Source of the DNA: Evansella clarkii
GTDB lineage: Bacteria > Bacillota > Bacilli > Bacillales > Salisediminibacteriaceae
Direction: 5' to 3'
NCBI RefSeq assembly: GCF_002019695.1
Contig: NZ_KV917376.1
Coordinates: 3,438,040 to 3,502,039 of the forward strand
DNA length: 64,000 nt
Every line of letters starts with the position of its first letter. Position 1 is the stretch's first letter. A model generated the notes under the pieces. That model was not told the DNA's origin, ran no database searches, and was given only the letters and a program-made list of their open reading frames with translations. Shown here one piece after another: positions 54,037 to 62,585 of this stretch. The position numbers and the translations under genes are program-made.

Positions 54037-54755
54037 TTAAGATAGAAAACTTGAAAAAATCATTTGGAAAACTTGAAGTACTGAAAGATATAAATGCGGA
54101 AGTGGAACGCCAGGAAGTCGTCTGCGTAATCGGGCCTTCCGGTTCTGGTAAAAGTACGTTTCTCCGCTGTATAAACCGGCTGGAAGATCCTACTGGAGGT
54201 TCAATCTATATCGAAGAAACAGACATCACTGATCCGAAAAATAATATTAATAAAATGCGCCAAAAGTTAGGGATGGTTTTCCAGCAGTTCAACCTCTTCC
54301 CTCATATGACAGTGCTTGAAAACATAACAGCAGCTCCTAAGCGTCTAAAAAAGAAATCTCAGGAAGAAGCTGAAGAGATTGGCATGCAGCTTCTTAAAAA
54401 AGTTGGCCTGGCAGAAAAAGCAAAGGTCTACCCTGATAATTTGTCAGGAGGACAAAAACAGCGTGCTGCAATAGCCCGCGCTCTCGCAATGGAGCCCTCC
54501 ATCATGCTTTTTGACGAACCAACGTCTGCCCTCGACCCGGAAATGGTTGGCGGTGTGCTGGAAGTTATGAAAGATCTGGCGAAGGAAGGTATGACAATGG
54601 TCATTGTTACCCATGAAATGGGTTTTGCCCGGGAAGTGGCCGACAGGGTGATCTTCATGGACGGCGGTTATATTGTAGAGGAAGGAAAACCGGAAGAAAT
54701 TTTCGACAACCCTCAGCATGAAAGAACGCAGGCGTTCTTATCGCAGGTCTTATAA
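54033..54755 (+). CDS. Amino-acid ABC transporter ATP-binding protein
   Basis: A 240-residue ATPase of the polar amino-acid (GlnQ-like) family. Walker [10 protein letters not shown] is near residue 34, the Q-loop [11 protein letters not shown] near 87, the signature [15 protein letters not shown] near 138, Walker [15 protein letters not shown] near 158 and the H-loop VTHEMGF near 196. It powers uptake together with the two upstream genes. Its ATG overlaps the permease stop (ATGA). Confidence 0.95.
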   Translation: MIKIENLKKSFGKLEVLKDINAEVERQEVVCVIGPSGSGKSTFLRCINRLEDPTGGSIYIEETDITDPKNNINKMRQKLGMVFQQFNLFPHMTVLENITAAPKRLKKKSQEEAEEIGMQLLKKVGLAEKAKVYPDNLSGGQKQRAAIARALAMEPSIMLFDEPTSALDPEMVGGVLEVMKDLAKEGMTMVIVTHEMGFAREVADRVIFMDGGYIVEEGKPEEIFDNPQHERTQAFLSQVL

Positions 54756-54767
54756 AGTGAACCTTCA

Positions 54768-54798
54768 ATCAGTGGGGGTTATTCATCCCCCACTGATT
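54768..54798 (+). other. Strong hairpin after the ABC operon
   Basis: CAATCAGTGGGGG pairs with CCCCCACTGATTG around an 8-nt loop. A T-run does not follow, so it may act with the true terminator at 54943-54977 or as a 3'-end stabiliser. Confidence 0.7.
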
Positions 54799-54805
54799 GT
54801 TAGTT

Positions 54806-54912
54806 GAACAAATCGGGATGTTAGCGTCCGTTATCTTCCGCCTAAACCTCTTCGCTTCCACTCATGTTTGGAAGCGGGAGTTTTGCGGACGGTTACATCG
54901 GGATAAATTATC
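54806..54912. repeat. Large imperfect palindrome of about 100 nt
   Basis: ATCGGGATGTTAGCGTCCG at the left is nearly the inverse of CGGACGGTTACATC at the right, with ATCGGGATAAA following. Inside are CCGCCTAAACCTC / GGAGTTTTGCGG and GCTTCCA/TGGAAGC arms. It can fold into one long hairpin. It lies downstream of the ABC operon and has no open frame. It could be a non-autonomous element or a structured RNA; it does not match the TnpB element end at 58847. Confidence 0.55.
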
Positions 54913-54942
54913 ACCGGTTCAGCAGGTAAAACAACTTTACGT

Positions 54943-54977
54943 AAAAAAAGTCGCATGGCATTTGCCATACGGCTTTT
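54943..54977 (+). terminator. Intrinsic terminator after the palindrome
   Basis: AAAAAAGTCGCATGGCA pairs with TGCCATACGGCTTTTTT, with G-T and one mismatch tolerated. It would end a plus-strand transcript of the ABC operon. Confidence 0.75.
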
Positions 54978-54999
54978 TTATGAAGAAAACCTGATTATC

Positions 55000-55040
55000 A
55001 AAAAAGGAGGCTGAAAATACAGCCTCCTCCTGATTTTTTA
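55000..55040 (-). terminator. Terminator of the catalase gene
   Basis: On the minus strand GGAGGCTGT pairs with ACAGCCTCC-like arms (AGGAGGCTG / CAGCCTCCT), followed by TTTTTTG. It is 17 bp after the catalase stop. Confidence 0.85.
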
Positions 55041-55056
55041 CAAGTACAATCGGGTA

Positions 55057-56706
55057 TTAATATGGTTCAGCATCGTGCCCTTTTTTCGGGGCTTCTTCTG
55101 CTGCTTTATTTGCTCCTGGGTATCCCTGGCCGAATTTAGACTTGCTGCCTGCTTCGCGGCCTGGTACTTCCTCTTCATTATTCTCTTTAAGTTCTTTCAT
55201 TTTTTGTTCGATCCCATCTTTTACGCGGCGTCCGTAATCTTCATCTGCTTCGGTGAAATAACCGATCATGGCATCCTGAATACGTTTGTCACATATGGCT
55301 AAAGCGTCGGACAGATTTTTAATTAGCTCGTCTCTTTCCCAGTCTTCAAAGCTGCGGTACGTCTCCCCTGCCTGACCGAAGTTGTTAGGACGGTCAATAG
55401 GCGCGCTCATTGCAGATGCACTATACTTTGGCTGGTGTTTAGGACGATCTTCTTTACTTGCTTCCTCAAACCCGCCAAGCGTGGAAGGCTCGTAGTTAAT
55501 ATGCGGGTTGTCCCCTGATTCCCTGGGATTGCGCATATCCATCTGCCCTCTGTGTTGATTTGTCCGTACTGTAGTTTTCGGCGCATTTACCGGTAATTTC
55601 AGGTAGTTTGCACCTACACGGTAGCGCTGTGTATCTGAATAGGAGAAAGTTCGGCCCTGCAGCATTTTATCATCAGAGAAGTCCATCCCGTCTACAAGTA
55701 CCCCGGTGCCAAAGGCAGCCTGCTCGATTTCAGCGTGGTAATCTTCCGGATTGCGGTCCAGGACCATTCGCCCAACCGGCAGCCATGGGAATTTATCTTC
55801 CGGCCACAGTTTTGTATCATCAAGTGGATCAAAGTCCAGTTCCTCATGATAATCATCTTCCATAATCTGAACGAACAGCTCCCATTCGGGATAATCCCCA
55901 TTTTCAATTGCCTGATACAGATCCTGCGTAGCGTGGGAAACGTTTTTCGCCTGTATCATATTTGCTTCTTCCTGTGTCAGGTTGCGGATACCCTGCTTAG
56001 GCTCCCAATGGTATTTCACCAGCACAGCTTTTCCTTCGTCATTCACCCATTTATAAGTGTTAACACCTGACCCCTGCATATGGCGGTATGTTGCCGGGAT
56101 TCCCCAAGGAGAGAACAGGAATGTTACCATGTGTGTAGCTTCCGGCGTCTTAGAAAGGAAGTCAAACATGCGTTCTGGATTTTTAACATTGGATACAGGG
56201 TCTGCCTTGAAAGCATGAATCATATCAGGGAACTTCATTGCATCTCGGATAAAGAATATTTTTAAGTTGTTCCCAACGAGATCCCAGTTTCCGTCTTCTG
56301 TGTACATTTTTACTGCGAAACCACGAGGGTCCCTGTCTGTTTCAGGTGAATCTTTCGCTCCTGCAACTGTAGAGAACCGAACAAGTAATGGCGTCCTTTT
56401 TCCAGCGCCGGAAAATACTTTCGCCCGTGTATATTTTTCTACTGGCTCATCACCGACTTTTCCGTATGTCTCAAAGTAGCCATGGGCTCCTGCTCCACGT
56501 GCGTGGACAACCCGCTCCGGCACTTCTTCCCTGTCAAAATGAGAGATTTTTTCAATAAAGTGATAGTTTTCAAGAGTAGCTGGCCCGCGATTGCCGATGG
56601 TGCGGATATTCTGGTTATCCGTCACTGGATGGCCCTGCCGCGTTGTCAGCGTCTCGCGGTTTTGTTCTTGTTCTTTTGAAGAATTCTTATCTTTGTTCTC
56701 TGCCAT
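55057..56706 (-). CDS. katA: Monofunctional heme catalase
   Basis: A 549-residue catalase. The catalytic His is in [13 protein letters not shown] near residue 68, the distal Asn in [18 protein letters not shown], and the proximal heme Tyr in [18 protein letters not shown] near 350. The core follows B. subtilis KatA; the extra length is a charged N-terminus (about 15 residues) and a C-terminal tail of about 50 residues rich in Lys, Glu and Gly. It removes H2O2 in the cytoplasm, including that made by the amine oxidase in this window. GAGGAGG precedes ATG 56706; a PerR-like box and a Fur-like box lie upstream. Confidence 0.93.
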   Translation of the reverse strand: MAENKDKNSSKEQEQNRETLTTRQGHPVTDNQNIRTIGNRGPATLENYHFIEKISHFDREEVPERVVHARGAGAHGYFETYGKVGDEPVEKYTRAKVFSGAGKRTPLLVRFSTVAGAKDSPETDRDPRGFAVKMYTEDGNWDLVGNNLKIFFIRDAMKFPDMIHAFKADPVSNVKNPERMFDFLSKTPEATHMVTFLFSPWGIPATYRHMQGSGVNTYKWVNDEGKAVLVKYHWEPKQGIRNLTQEEANMIQAKNVSHATQDLYQAIENGDYPEWELFVQIMEDDYHEELDFDPLDDTKLWPEDKFPWLPVGRMVLDRNPEDYHAEIEQAAFGTGVLVDGMDFSDDKMLQGRTFSYSDTQRYRVGANYLKLPVNAPKTTVRTNQHRGQMDMRNPRESGDNPHINYEPSTLGGFEEASKEDRPKHQPKYSASAMSAPIDRPNNFGQAGETYRSFEDWERDELIKNLSDALAICDKRIQDAMIGYFTEADEDYGRRVKDGIEQKMKELKENNEEEVPGREAGSKSKFGQGYPGANKAAEEAPKKGHDAEPY

Positions 56707-56790
56707 GAATAAAAACCTCCTCGAGAAATTTTAGGAATAACACTGTATTAAATGTTATAACAGTGTCTGTTGATTAAACCTATTACTAAA

Positions 56791-56805
56791 CAATAATAAT
56801 TTTAA
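56791..56805 (-). promoter_or_regulatory. PerR-box-like site upstream of the catalase gene
   Basis: On the minus strand TTAAAATTATTATTG matches the Bacillus Per box TTATAATNATTATAA at 12 of 15 positions. It is 85 bp before the catalase start. In AT-rich DNA this score is not conclusive, but the position and gene are as expected. Confidence 0.5.
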
Positions 56806-56890
56806 TCAACTGATTATATTATATTAAAATAGGGTTTTATGAACAAGTGATATGCTCTTGATGGGTAAAAATATTTTCAATAAGGAATGG

Positions 56891-56905
56891 TGATTATCAT
56901 TATCA
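56891..56905. promoter_or_regulatory. Fur-box-like palindrome
   Basis: TGATTATCATTATCA matches the 7-1-7 Fur consensus TGATAATNATTATCA at 14 of 15 positions. It lies in the gap between the catalase (185 bp away) and the yppF-like gene (190 bp away). Which one it controls, if either, is not shown. Confidence 0.6.
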
Positions 56906-57095
56906 CTGTTGATAGTCCGTCCACTGCATGCCAGTAACACGGTTCATGTAAAGGAAAAGATCTTCGAACCCTTGCAGGAAGCGGAGATTTTTGTAGCTAT
57001 CTGTCGGAAGTTAAAAAATTTAAAATATAAGAGAATAGTAAATTCCTGTGATAAGGTAAAAGTGTAACCAATACTCATATGAGGAGGAACATACT

Positions 57096-57269
57096 ATGTT
57101 GCAAAATCTCATTTTGAAGTTTATTGAAGTAAAAAAACATAATCCTAATCACGTAAACGAACTTTTAGACTTACTGCAAAGTGAATATGTCCGAGGCCTG
57201 ATTTCTTTCACCGAATATCGTGAAATTTACCGTGAGCTGCACGAACTGGGCGCAGTAAAACCTATGTAA
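57096..57269 (+). CDS. YppF-like small protein
   Basis: A 57-residue protein missed by length filters. GAGGAGGA is 8 nt before ATG 57096 and TAA is at 57267. The sequence (NHVNELLDLLQSEYVRG then ISFTEYREIYRELHELGA) follows the pattern of Bacillus YppF-family proteins, which have no known function. It is probably a small helical cytoplasmic protein. A GAGCAGAC/GTCTGCTC hairpin follows at 57284-57310. Confidence 0.8.
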   Translation: MLQNLILKFIEVKKHNPNHVNELLDLLQSEYVRGLISFTEYREIYRELHELGAVKPM

Positions 57270-57487
57270 TATAATACAAATCAGGGAGCAGACCCGCCCG
57301 ATGTCTGCTCTCCTCCCTTTGAAATTGTAATAGTGTTTTCTTCTCTTATGTAATGAACTTTTGCACTTACTCCTATGTCATCAAGCCAATATTTAACTTC
57401 AAACGAATACGAGAGTTAATTTTTTCCTTCCTGTATGGTTTCTCCCCTTGTCTTAGCGCCTCCTAAGAAATTCAAACGAAGTTAATA

Positions 57488-57520
57488 AAAAACAGCTGCC
57501 TGGAAAAAGGAAGCTGTTCC
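57488..57520 (-). terminator. Terminator of the DUF2812 gene
   Basis: On the minus strand AACAGCT pairs with AGCTGTT, followed by TTTTTTA, 13 bp after the stop at 57533. Confidence 0.85.
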
Positions 57521-57532
57521 TGTATCAAAAAG

Positions 57533-58753
57533 TTAATCTTCTATCTTTTTCATTCGGAAATAATACAGCCACGATCTTATAGTGAAAGAAGAAAAGAGGA
57601 TAACGATTATAGAGAAGATAATAATCACTGGCCAGGTGATTGTATAATATATACTTTCTGTGGCTAAGTTAATATCCGTCCATATATAAAAGCTATAAAG
57701 AGCGATTACCGGGATAAATATAAGTGTGGAATTAATCGCCATTTTCAAGGCTTGCTTTTGTTTTGTTGGCTGATCACTGTACAACACTGGTTTTGCTCCA
57801 TCTTTGCTATATTCCTGTGACCAGATCCTCCATTTCGGAAAAGAGCTTGCAGATGAATATACTTGTTTCCATCCTGCTTCCTTGTGCATACCAGCAGATC
57901 TCTCATCTGGCATATTTTGAAACTCCGTTTTATAACTTACCCGCCGGGGGCTGCCGCTGAGAAAGTAAAAGCTGATGCCTGACCAGCTGATCCGGTAGAG
58001 CTGGAAACCTTTTGCCTCCATTTCCTCCAGCCGTTTTTCCAGTTTGTCTGGTGCAAACTTCCAGCCAAAATACCGTTTAACGACCAATTTCCCTTCCTTT
58101 TTAAGGCTTGTTTCCTCTTCAAAAGGAATGAGCTCTTGCCCTTCCACAACCCCATGTTCAAGGTCTTCTTCTTCGGAGTTTCTGTGGGTAAGCTGTTTAT
58201 TTGAATTCCTGATAGTGTTTAGAAAATAGGCCAGAAGGCTGATTAGCAATACATTAATAATAATCCCTGGAAAAATTACGAGCGGATTAGTTACCATTCC
58301 GCCAGTGTCCCTCAAATGTTCCTGTATCGCTTCAGGCAAACTCTGCATCCACATATAATCCATTACAAAATTAAACATCCAGACAGTCAGGAATACGAGA
58401 ATACTAATGAATAAATAAAACAGCTTTTGATTCCGCTTTACAATGTTATCCTGAACTATGCTTGTTTTGATCTGCTCCTGAGGCTGTTCATTTACCGCTG
58501 CATACCAGGCACCTTTTCTGGAAACCATGCGCCATCCGTCGTTCACAAGGGCGTCCGGAAGAACATCACTCTTCTTTTTATCCAGGCCGATTTTAAATTC
58601 TGCTCTTCCCGGGCTGCCCTGTTTAAACAGAAACGTGCTGGAGCTTTTTCTGAATTCGTATAAAAGATAGCCTTGTTCGGCCATTTCAGAGAGCCAGGTT
58701 TCTGTTTTTGGCACATCAAAACTCCATAAGGGCCTGAATACTTTTTTATCCAT
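57533..58753 (-). CDS. DUF2812 membrane protein with two DUF2812 domains
   Basis: A 406-residue protein with two DUF2812 domains (about 3-95 and 228-315), each beginning with a FRPLWSFDVPKTETWL / FGWKFAPDKLEKRL-type motif, and each followed by two membrane segments (about 108-130 and 155-180; about 330-350 and 365-395). DUF2812 genes are usually coupled to padR regulators. The start ATG 58753 overlaps the stop of the padR remnant (ATGGATAA), so the two were one operon before the IS insertion. Its expression is probably changed by that insertion. Function unknown. Confidence 0.85.
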   Translation of the reverse strand: MDKKVFRPLWSFDVPKTETWLSEMAEQGYLLYEFRKSSSTFLFKQGSPGRAEFKIGLDKKKSDVLPDALVNDGWRMVSRKGAWYAAVNEQPQEQIKTSIVQDNIVKRNQKLFYLFISILVFLTVWMFNFVMDYMWMQSLPEAIQEHLRDTGGMVTNPLVIFPGIIINVLLISLLAYFLNTIRNSNKQLTHRNSEEEDLEHGVVEGQELIPFEEETSLKKEGKLVVKRYFGWKFAPDKLEKRLEEMEAKGFQLYRISWSGISFYFLSGSPRRVSYKTEFQNMPDERSAGMHKEAGWKQVYSSASSFPKWRIWSQEYSKDGAKPVLYSDQPTKQKQALKMAINSTLIFIPVIALYSFYIWTDINLATESIYYTITWPVIIIFSIIVILFSSFTIRSWLYYFRMKKIED

Positions 58754-58846
58754 CAAACTCCCCCTTTATTGCGGATCCATTTTCATACAGCTCTTTAAGC
58801 CTGCCGATTTCAGCACTGATCAGTTTTTTACCAGCAGGTGTGATTT

Positions 58847-59000
58847 CTTGAACTACTCCACCTTAATTTCACTAGAAATTTGAAGATGGAGATTCCTAAG
58901 AACACCAACCTAAGTCAGTTTTGATTAGGCTATCCCCGCAGTTCCTGCGGTTAATCGTAAGGCTTCTTTACGAAGGTTTATGCTTGCGTTAATATCTCTT
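58847..59000 (-). ncRNA. Probable omega RNA/right-end RNA of the TnpB element
   Basis: TnpB guide RNAs in this superfamily run from the 3' end of tnpB through the right end, with the sequence just past the element acting as guide. The region has the expected stable hairpin (58853-58890). Here the guide would begin AAATCACACCTGC at 58846, inside padR. The call rests on family knowledge, and the 5' limit is a guess. Confidence 0.5.
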
Positions 59001-60097
59001 TGGTGATGCGTGTTGCACACAGGGCAATCCCATTCACGCATCGCAAGATTTTTAACGCCTTTATGCTTGTGGCCGCAGTTCGAGCACAGTTGACTGCTGG
59101 CAAAGTTTTTGGCTGCCGTAACGACTTGTTTGCCGTACCAGCCAGCCTTGTACTCCAGCATTCTGTGAAATTGCGACCAGGCAACTTCACTGATGGATTT
59201 AGCGAGTTTGTGATTTTTTAACATGTTTTTCACAGACAAATCTTCCATTCCGATAATATCGTGGTTTTTGACTATTTCGGTGGAGATTTTATCTAACATG
59301 TCTTTTCTCGCATTGGCTATCTTCTCGTGAATGCGGGCAACTTTCCTTTTTTGTTTATGCCAGTTGGACGAACCCATATACCGTCTGGACAGAATGCGCT
59401 GCGCTTTTGCCAATTTTTCTTCCAATGTACGAAGAAAATTTGGGTTTTTATAGATGGTTCCGTCAGACAGAATAGCGAAATCCTTCAACCCAACATCGAT
59501 CCCAATAGACGTCCCTGTCTTTTCAAGGTGCTCAACTTCTGTTTCAGCTAAAATGGAAATGTAGTATTTGCCTGAAGGGCTTCGTCTAATGGTAGCGTTG
59601 ATGATCCGTCCGTCCACCTCACGGCTCTTCGCAAACCGGACAAGACCAAGCTTTGGCAGTTTTATGTGTTTAGGGTGAATCTGGATATTACCATTTACAG
59701 ATTTCGTGGTGTAGGACTGAACAGGGTTCTTTTTGGATTTGAAACGTGGTTCGCGGTTTTGTTTTTTGTAGTACCGGCTGTAGGCGTCATTAACAATTTC
59801 AACGGACTTTTGGAGGGCAATACTATCGACTTCTTTTAAGAAAGGATGATTCTTCTTCAATTCACGAACAGCTTTAATGGATTTGTTTTTGTTGAAAAGC
59901 TCACCTTTCCAGTTATTTTGAGGCAGCTGTCCGTTTTGGACCATTTCCTGAACGATACACCAATAAGCATCTTTTTCCTTTTGTTTACCAACAAAATAGT
60001 TGTAGACAAAACGTGCGCAGCCAATCGTTTTATTGATCAGTTCAGCCTGTTTTGAGTTTGGATAGATGCGGAATCTGTAAGCCTTTTTTACTTGCAT
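58925..60097 (-). CDS. tnpB: TnpB RNA-guided endonuclease
   Basis: A 390-residue TnpB. The RuvC acidic triad is complete: Asp201 in [12 protein letters not shown], Glu285 in IGMEDLS and Asp368 in [10 protein letters not shown]. The zinc ribbon has [10 protein letters not shown] and [10 protein letters not shown]. The N-terminal [17 protein letters not shown] is typical. TnpB cuts DNA using an RNA from the element's right end and helps the element persist. The frame extends to 60193, but ATG 60097 matches the family start, with a GGAGGAGG site. All motifs suggest an intact protein. Confidence 0.95.
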   Translation of the reverse strand: MQVKKAYRFRIYPNSKQAELINKTIGCARFVYNYFVGKQKEKDAYWCIVQEMVQNGQLPQNNWKGELFNKNKSIKAVRELKKNHPFLKEVDSIALQKSVEIVNDAYSRYYKKQNREPRFKSKKNPVQSYTTKSVNGNIQIHPKHIKLPKLGLVRFAKSREVDGRIINATIRRSPSGKYYISILAETEVEHLEKTGTSIGIDVGLKDFAILSDGTIYKNPNFLRTLEEKLAKAQRILSRRYMGSSNWHKQKRKVARIHEKIANARKDMLDKISTEIVKNHDIIGMEDLSVKNMLKNHKLAKSISEVAWSQFHRMLEYKAGWYGKQVVTAAKNFASSQLCSNCGHKHKGVKNLAMREWDCPVCNTHHQRDINASINLRKEALRLTAGTAGIA

Positions 60098-60622
60098 TTG
60101 GTTTTCACCTCCTCCTATTATTATACCAGATGAAACAGGAGGGTCCGAACATTTGTTCCTTTTATTTTCGGGTAATTGAGATACCAAAGCCATTTCTTGC
60201 CTGAAGGCGATTCATCTTCCCCTTACCCTTGGGCTCCGCCCTTCACACGCTTGAAGAGGGAGTTTTCTCGCCTATTTTGATAATTTGTTATACGCTGTTC
60301 GTCTGCATATACAGTCATTACTCCGTCACGCTGCATTTTCGTTAATGTCCCGTAAACCGTACCTGACCTGAGGCGGATCCGTTCGTTTGTCAATTTCTCC
60401 ACATGTTTAACTATTCCGTATTCATGGCGAGGTTTATTCAGGGAAAGAAGAATATAATAAGCGGTTTCCGTCATTGGCAAATAAGCCTTCATCATTTTAT
60501 TTACATCCAAATCAACCGCCTCCATCGTTGTTTCCTTCATACATCAAGCAACATGTTATGTAATACCATGACTATATCACACCGTGACATAAAAAAAGAA
60601 ATCAGAAAATTTTAAAAAAACA

Positions 60623-60657
60623 ACAAGGGCCAAAACAACAAGGACCAGACCCTTGTC
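60623..60657 (-). terminator. Terminator-like hairpin downstream of the SDR gene
   Basis: ACAAGGGCCAAAACAACAAGGACCAGACCCTTGT contains an ACAAGGG/CCCTTGT pair and, on the minus strand, a T-rich tail. The phrase resembles 32461-32480. The stem is imperfect, so function is uncertain. Confidence 0.5.
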
Positions 60658-60671
60658 GGTTTCGTTTAAAC

Positions 60672-61478
60672 TTACATCACACTTCCGCCGGATATTTTCA
60701 CTGATTCTCCCACGATGTTTTCAGCTGCGTCAGTTAAGAGAAAAGCGATAGTGTTCGCCACTTCCCTGGCAGTAGTGATTCTTCCTGAAGGAATGCCGCT
60801 CTCCACTTCCTTCATCTTCTCTTCAAAACTCTTGCTTTCCCGTCCGGCTTTTCGTTTGATTGCATTGATTCCCATGTCTGTGTCTACAAAACCTGGACAT
60901 ACGGCGTTGACTCGAATGTTATGTTCAATCGCTTCCACTGCGAAAGACTGGGTAAAGCCGGTGATTGCGAATTTACTGGCCGCATAGGCGGAATTGCCGT
61001 ATGTACCTCTTAATCCCGATAACGAGGAGACATTCACGATCGCTCCGCCCCCGGCTTTAGTCTGTTCCATCATTCCTTCGTAAACAAGCTGTGTAAGCCG
61101 CACAGTTGCAAAGTAGTTAAGCTCCATAATGTCTCTCATTTTATTTTCCTCAAGCTCTCTTACAACAGAACCTCCTGCAATGCCGGCAGAGTTAACAAGA
61201 TGGGTAACCGGTCCAAATTTATCTCTGCATTCTTTTATAAGCTCCAGCCTGTCCCCTTCCTTTGTTATATCCGCCGCCTTCATAAAAAGATTTTCTTCCT
61301 GTGCGACCTTTTTCAGTTCACCCATCAACTCTTCCAGTTTTAGCTCGTTTCTTCCTGTAACGGATACTTTTGCTCCCATGGCAGCTGTAACTTTTGCAGT
61401 TTCATAGCCAATCCCCCCTGTGGCTCCTGTGATTAATACGTGTTTTCCTTTCAATGCCTTATCTGAAAATATGTCCAT
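60672..61478 (-). CDS. Short-chain dehydrogenase/reductase
   Basis: A 268-residue classical SDR. The cofactor motif TGATGGIG is near residue 17, NSAG near 95, and the catalytic Ser-Tyr-Lys in VNVSSLSG and YGNSAYAASKFA near 148-165. The end SGGSVM closes the fold. The Arg after TG (GRNEL) suggests NADP(H). The substrate is unknown; it is close to 3-oxoacyl-ACP-reductase-like enzymes. ATG 61478 has AAGGAG and proper spacing; the frame extends three codons upstream. Confidence 0.9.
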   Translation of the reverse strand: MDIFSDKALKGKHVLITGATGGIGYETAKVTAAMGAKVSVTGRNELKLEELMGELKKVAQEENLFMKAADITKEGDRLELIKECRDKFGPVTHLVNSAGIAGGSVVRELEENKMRDIMELNYFATVRLTQLVYEGMMEQTKAGGGAIVNVSSLSGLRGTYGNSAYAASKFAITGFTQSFAVEAIEHNIRVNAVCPGFVDTDMGINAIKRKAGRESKSFEEKMKEVESGIPSGRITTAREVANTIAFLLTDAAENIVGESVKISGGSVM

Positions 61479-61657
61479 AGTTATCACTCCTTATCTTATC
61501 TATTATCGGACACTTTCCTATACCCTGTTTCCTGAAACTGTGCTTAGGAAAAAAAGAGTAAACACATAGAAAATTCTGTTTTCATACGTTAGAATAATGG
61601 AAGGATATATCATAATTTGTAAAAATAAGAATCATTGTACATAAGAGGTGGTTTCCT

Positions 61658-61888
61658 GTGATTCAGAAAGCAAAAGATAAAGTACTGGAATACGGTATAG
61701 TAAAATCAATTTTAACGTTTCTTGTTCTCTCTGCCAGTTTAATAGTATTACTTGCTGTTGGTGTATTTTTCACCTTAATGCTCATGGAAAGGTATGACAA
61801 CCGGTACACTGAACCTGTAGGGGCCGGAAAAATGAAAACTGAGCTGCACGAAGAATATGACTCAGAGTTGCTGCAAAGCCGGCTCTGA
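61658..61888 (+). CDS. Small single-span membrane protein
   Basis: A 76-residue protein with one strong hydrophobic segment (about 16-42, SILTFLVLSASLIVLLAVGVFF) and a charged C-terminal tail. The start is GTG 61658 with AGAGGTGG 7 nt upstream. No family is recognised. It lies between the divergent SDR and convergent DinB genes. Confidence 0.62.
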   Translation: MIQKAKDKVLEYGIVKSILTFLVLSASLIVLLAVGVFFTLMLMERYDNRYTEPVGAGKMKTELHEEYDSELLQSRL

Positions 61889-61908
61889 GCTTTTGTTATG
61901 TAAAAAGC

Positions 61909-62430
61909 TTATTTGCTTCCGGAAAGCATACGTTTGAGCATTCTGATTTGCCCTCGGTGGTTTATCTCATCTTCCATGACATGAAACCAAAGATAATAAT
62001 TATTATGAGGAACACCGTTTCCCCATTTCTTCTCTTCAAATAACCAATCATCGTTTATAACTTTGAATTTCAGCAAAGTCTTTTCTCTGACTTTAGCCAA
62101 TTCATTCATATAATAACTAACAGGGTTTTCGCAAATGATTTTTCTGGCTTCCGGCCCAAGCTCCAGAGCAGTTTTCCATTGTTCCATTTCCGCCTCGTTA
62201 ATATCCCGTCCTTCAAATGAAATAACCTGATGTACATATTCAATGGAAGCAATATGGTGTAAAAGGGCGCCGATCGTATTTGAAGTTTCATCTGCCACTG
62301 AATCTAAGTCCTCTTCGCTTAAATCCTTTATTTCCTCCAGAGTAACAGCTCTGGTATGTTCCAGCATTGAAACAAGTTCACCAATTTTTTGTGCATAATC
62401 CCCTGCGTTTTTAATCCTGTAGTCTATCAT
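61909..62430 (-). CDS. DinB family protein
   Basis: A 173-residue four-helix protein of the DinB/YfiT-like superfamily. Probable metal ligands are His in GALLHHIASIEYVH near residue 50-57 and HVMEDEINHRGQIRMLKRM near 148-156. Related proteins act as metal-dependent thiol transferases or have unknown roles. GGGGGAA precedes ATG 62430. No partner is suggested by context. Confidence 0.85.
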   Translation of the reverse strand: MIDYRIKNAGDYAQKIGELVSMLEHTRAVTLEEIKDLSEEDLDSVADETSNTIGALLHHIASIEYVHQVISFEGRDINEAEMEQWKTALELGPEARKIICENPVSYYMNELAKVREKTLLKFKVINDDWLFEEKKWGNGVPHNNYYLWFHVMEDEINHRGQIRMLKRMLSGSK

Positions 62431-62531
62431 CCAATTCCCCCAATCAAGTATATTCTAAGCTTACCAGTCTGATTGAAGAAATAAAGACTGATTAAAACTG
62501 GAAATTAATGCTATAATTAAATCAGATACAG

Positions 62532-62566
62532 AAACAGGCAGCCTCAATTAAAGGAGGCTGCCTGTT
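62532..62566. terminator. Terminator of the sulfurtransferase gene
   Basis: ACAGGCAGCCTC pairs with GAGGCTGCCTGT around a short AT-rich loop, 20 bp past the stop at 62586. The flanks are only partly T-rich. Confidence 0.8.
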
Positions 62567-62585
62567 CCTATTTGATAAGGGATCC

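Larger units (their letters stand above)
58847..60278 (-). mobile_element. IS605-superfamily solo TnpB element (IS1341-type)
   Basis: The 1,432-bp element carries only tnpB; there is no tnpA. Left end (60278 downward) has a CCCTCTTCAAGCGTGTGAAGGG hairpin; right end has a CTCCATCTTCAAATTTC / GAAATTAAGGTGGAG hairpin and ends TAGTTCAAG. The insertion follows TTATC on the strand of transcription, without target duplication, as expected of the family. Movement would need a TnpA elsewhere. The edges are set by restoring the padR frame and could shift by one or two bases. Confidence 0.88.
58746..60540 (-). pseudogene. padR family regulator gene interrupted by an IS element
   Basis: The 5' part (60540-60279) encodes a PadR winged helix (LPMTETAYYILLSLNKPRHEYGIV, then SGTVYGTLTKMQRDGVM, VYADEQR). 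The 3' part (58846-58746) encodes ITPAGKKLISAEIGRLKELYENG, the end of the same domain. Between them lies a 1,432-bp TnpB element. Joining TTATC (60283-60279) to AAATCACACC (58846-58837) restores one open frame, reading ITNYQITPAGKK, the normal PadR pattern. The gene should no longer make an intact regulator; the 5' part reads into the IS and stops at 60223. The start codon at 60540 is uncertain. Confidence 0.88.
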
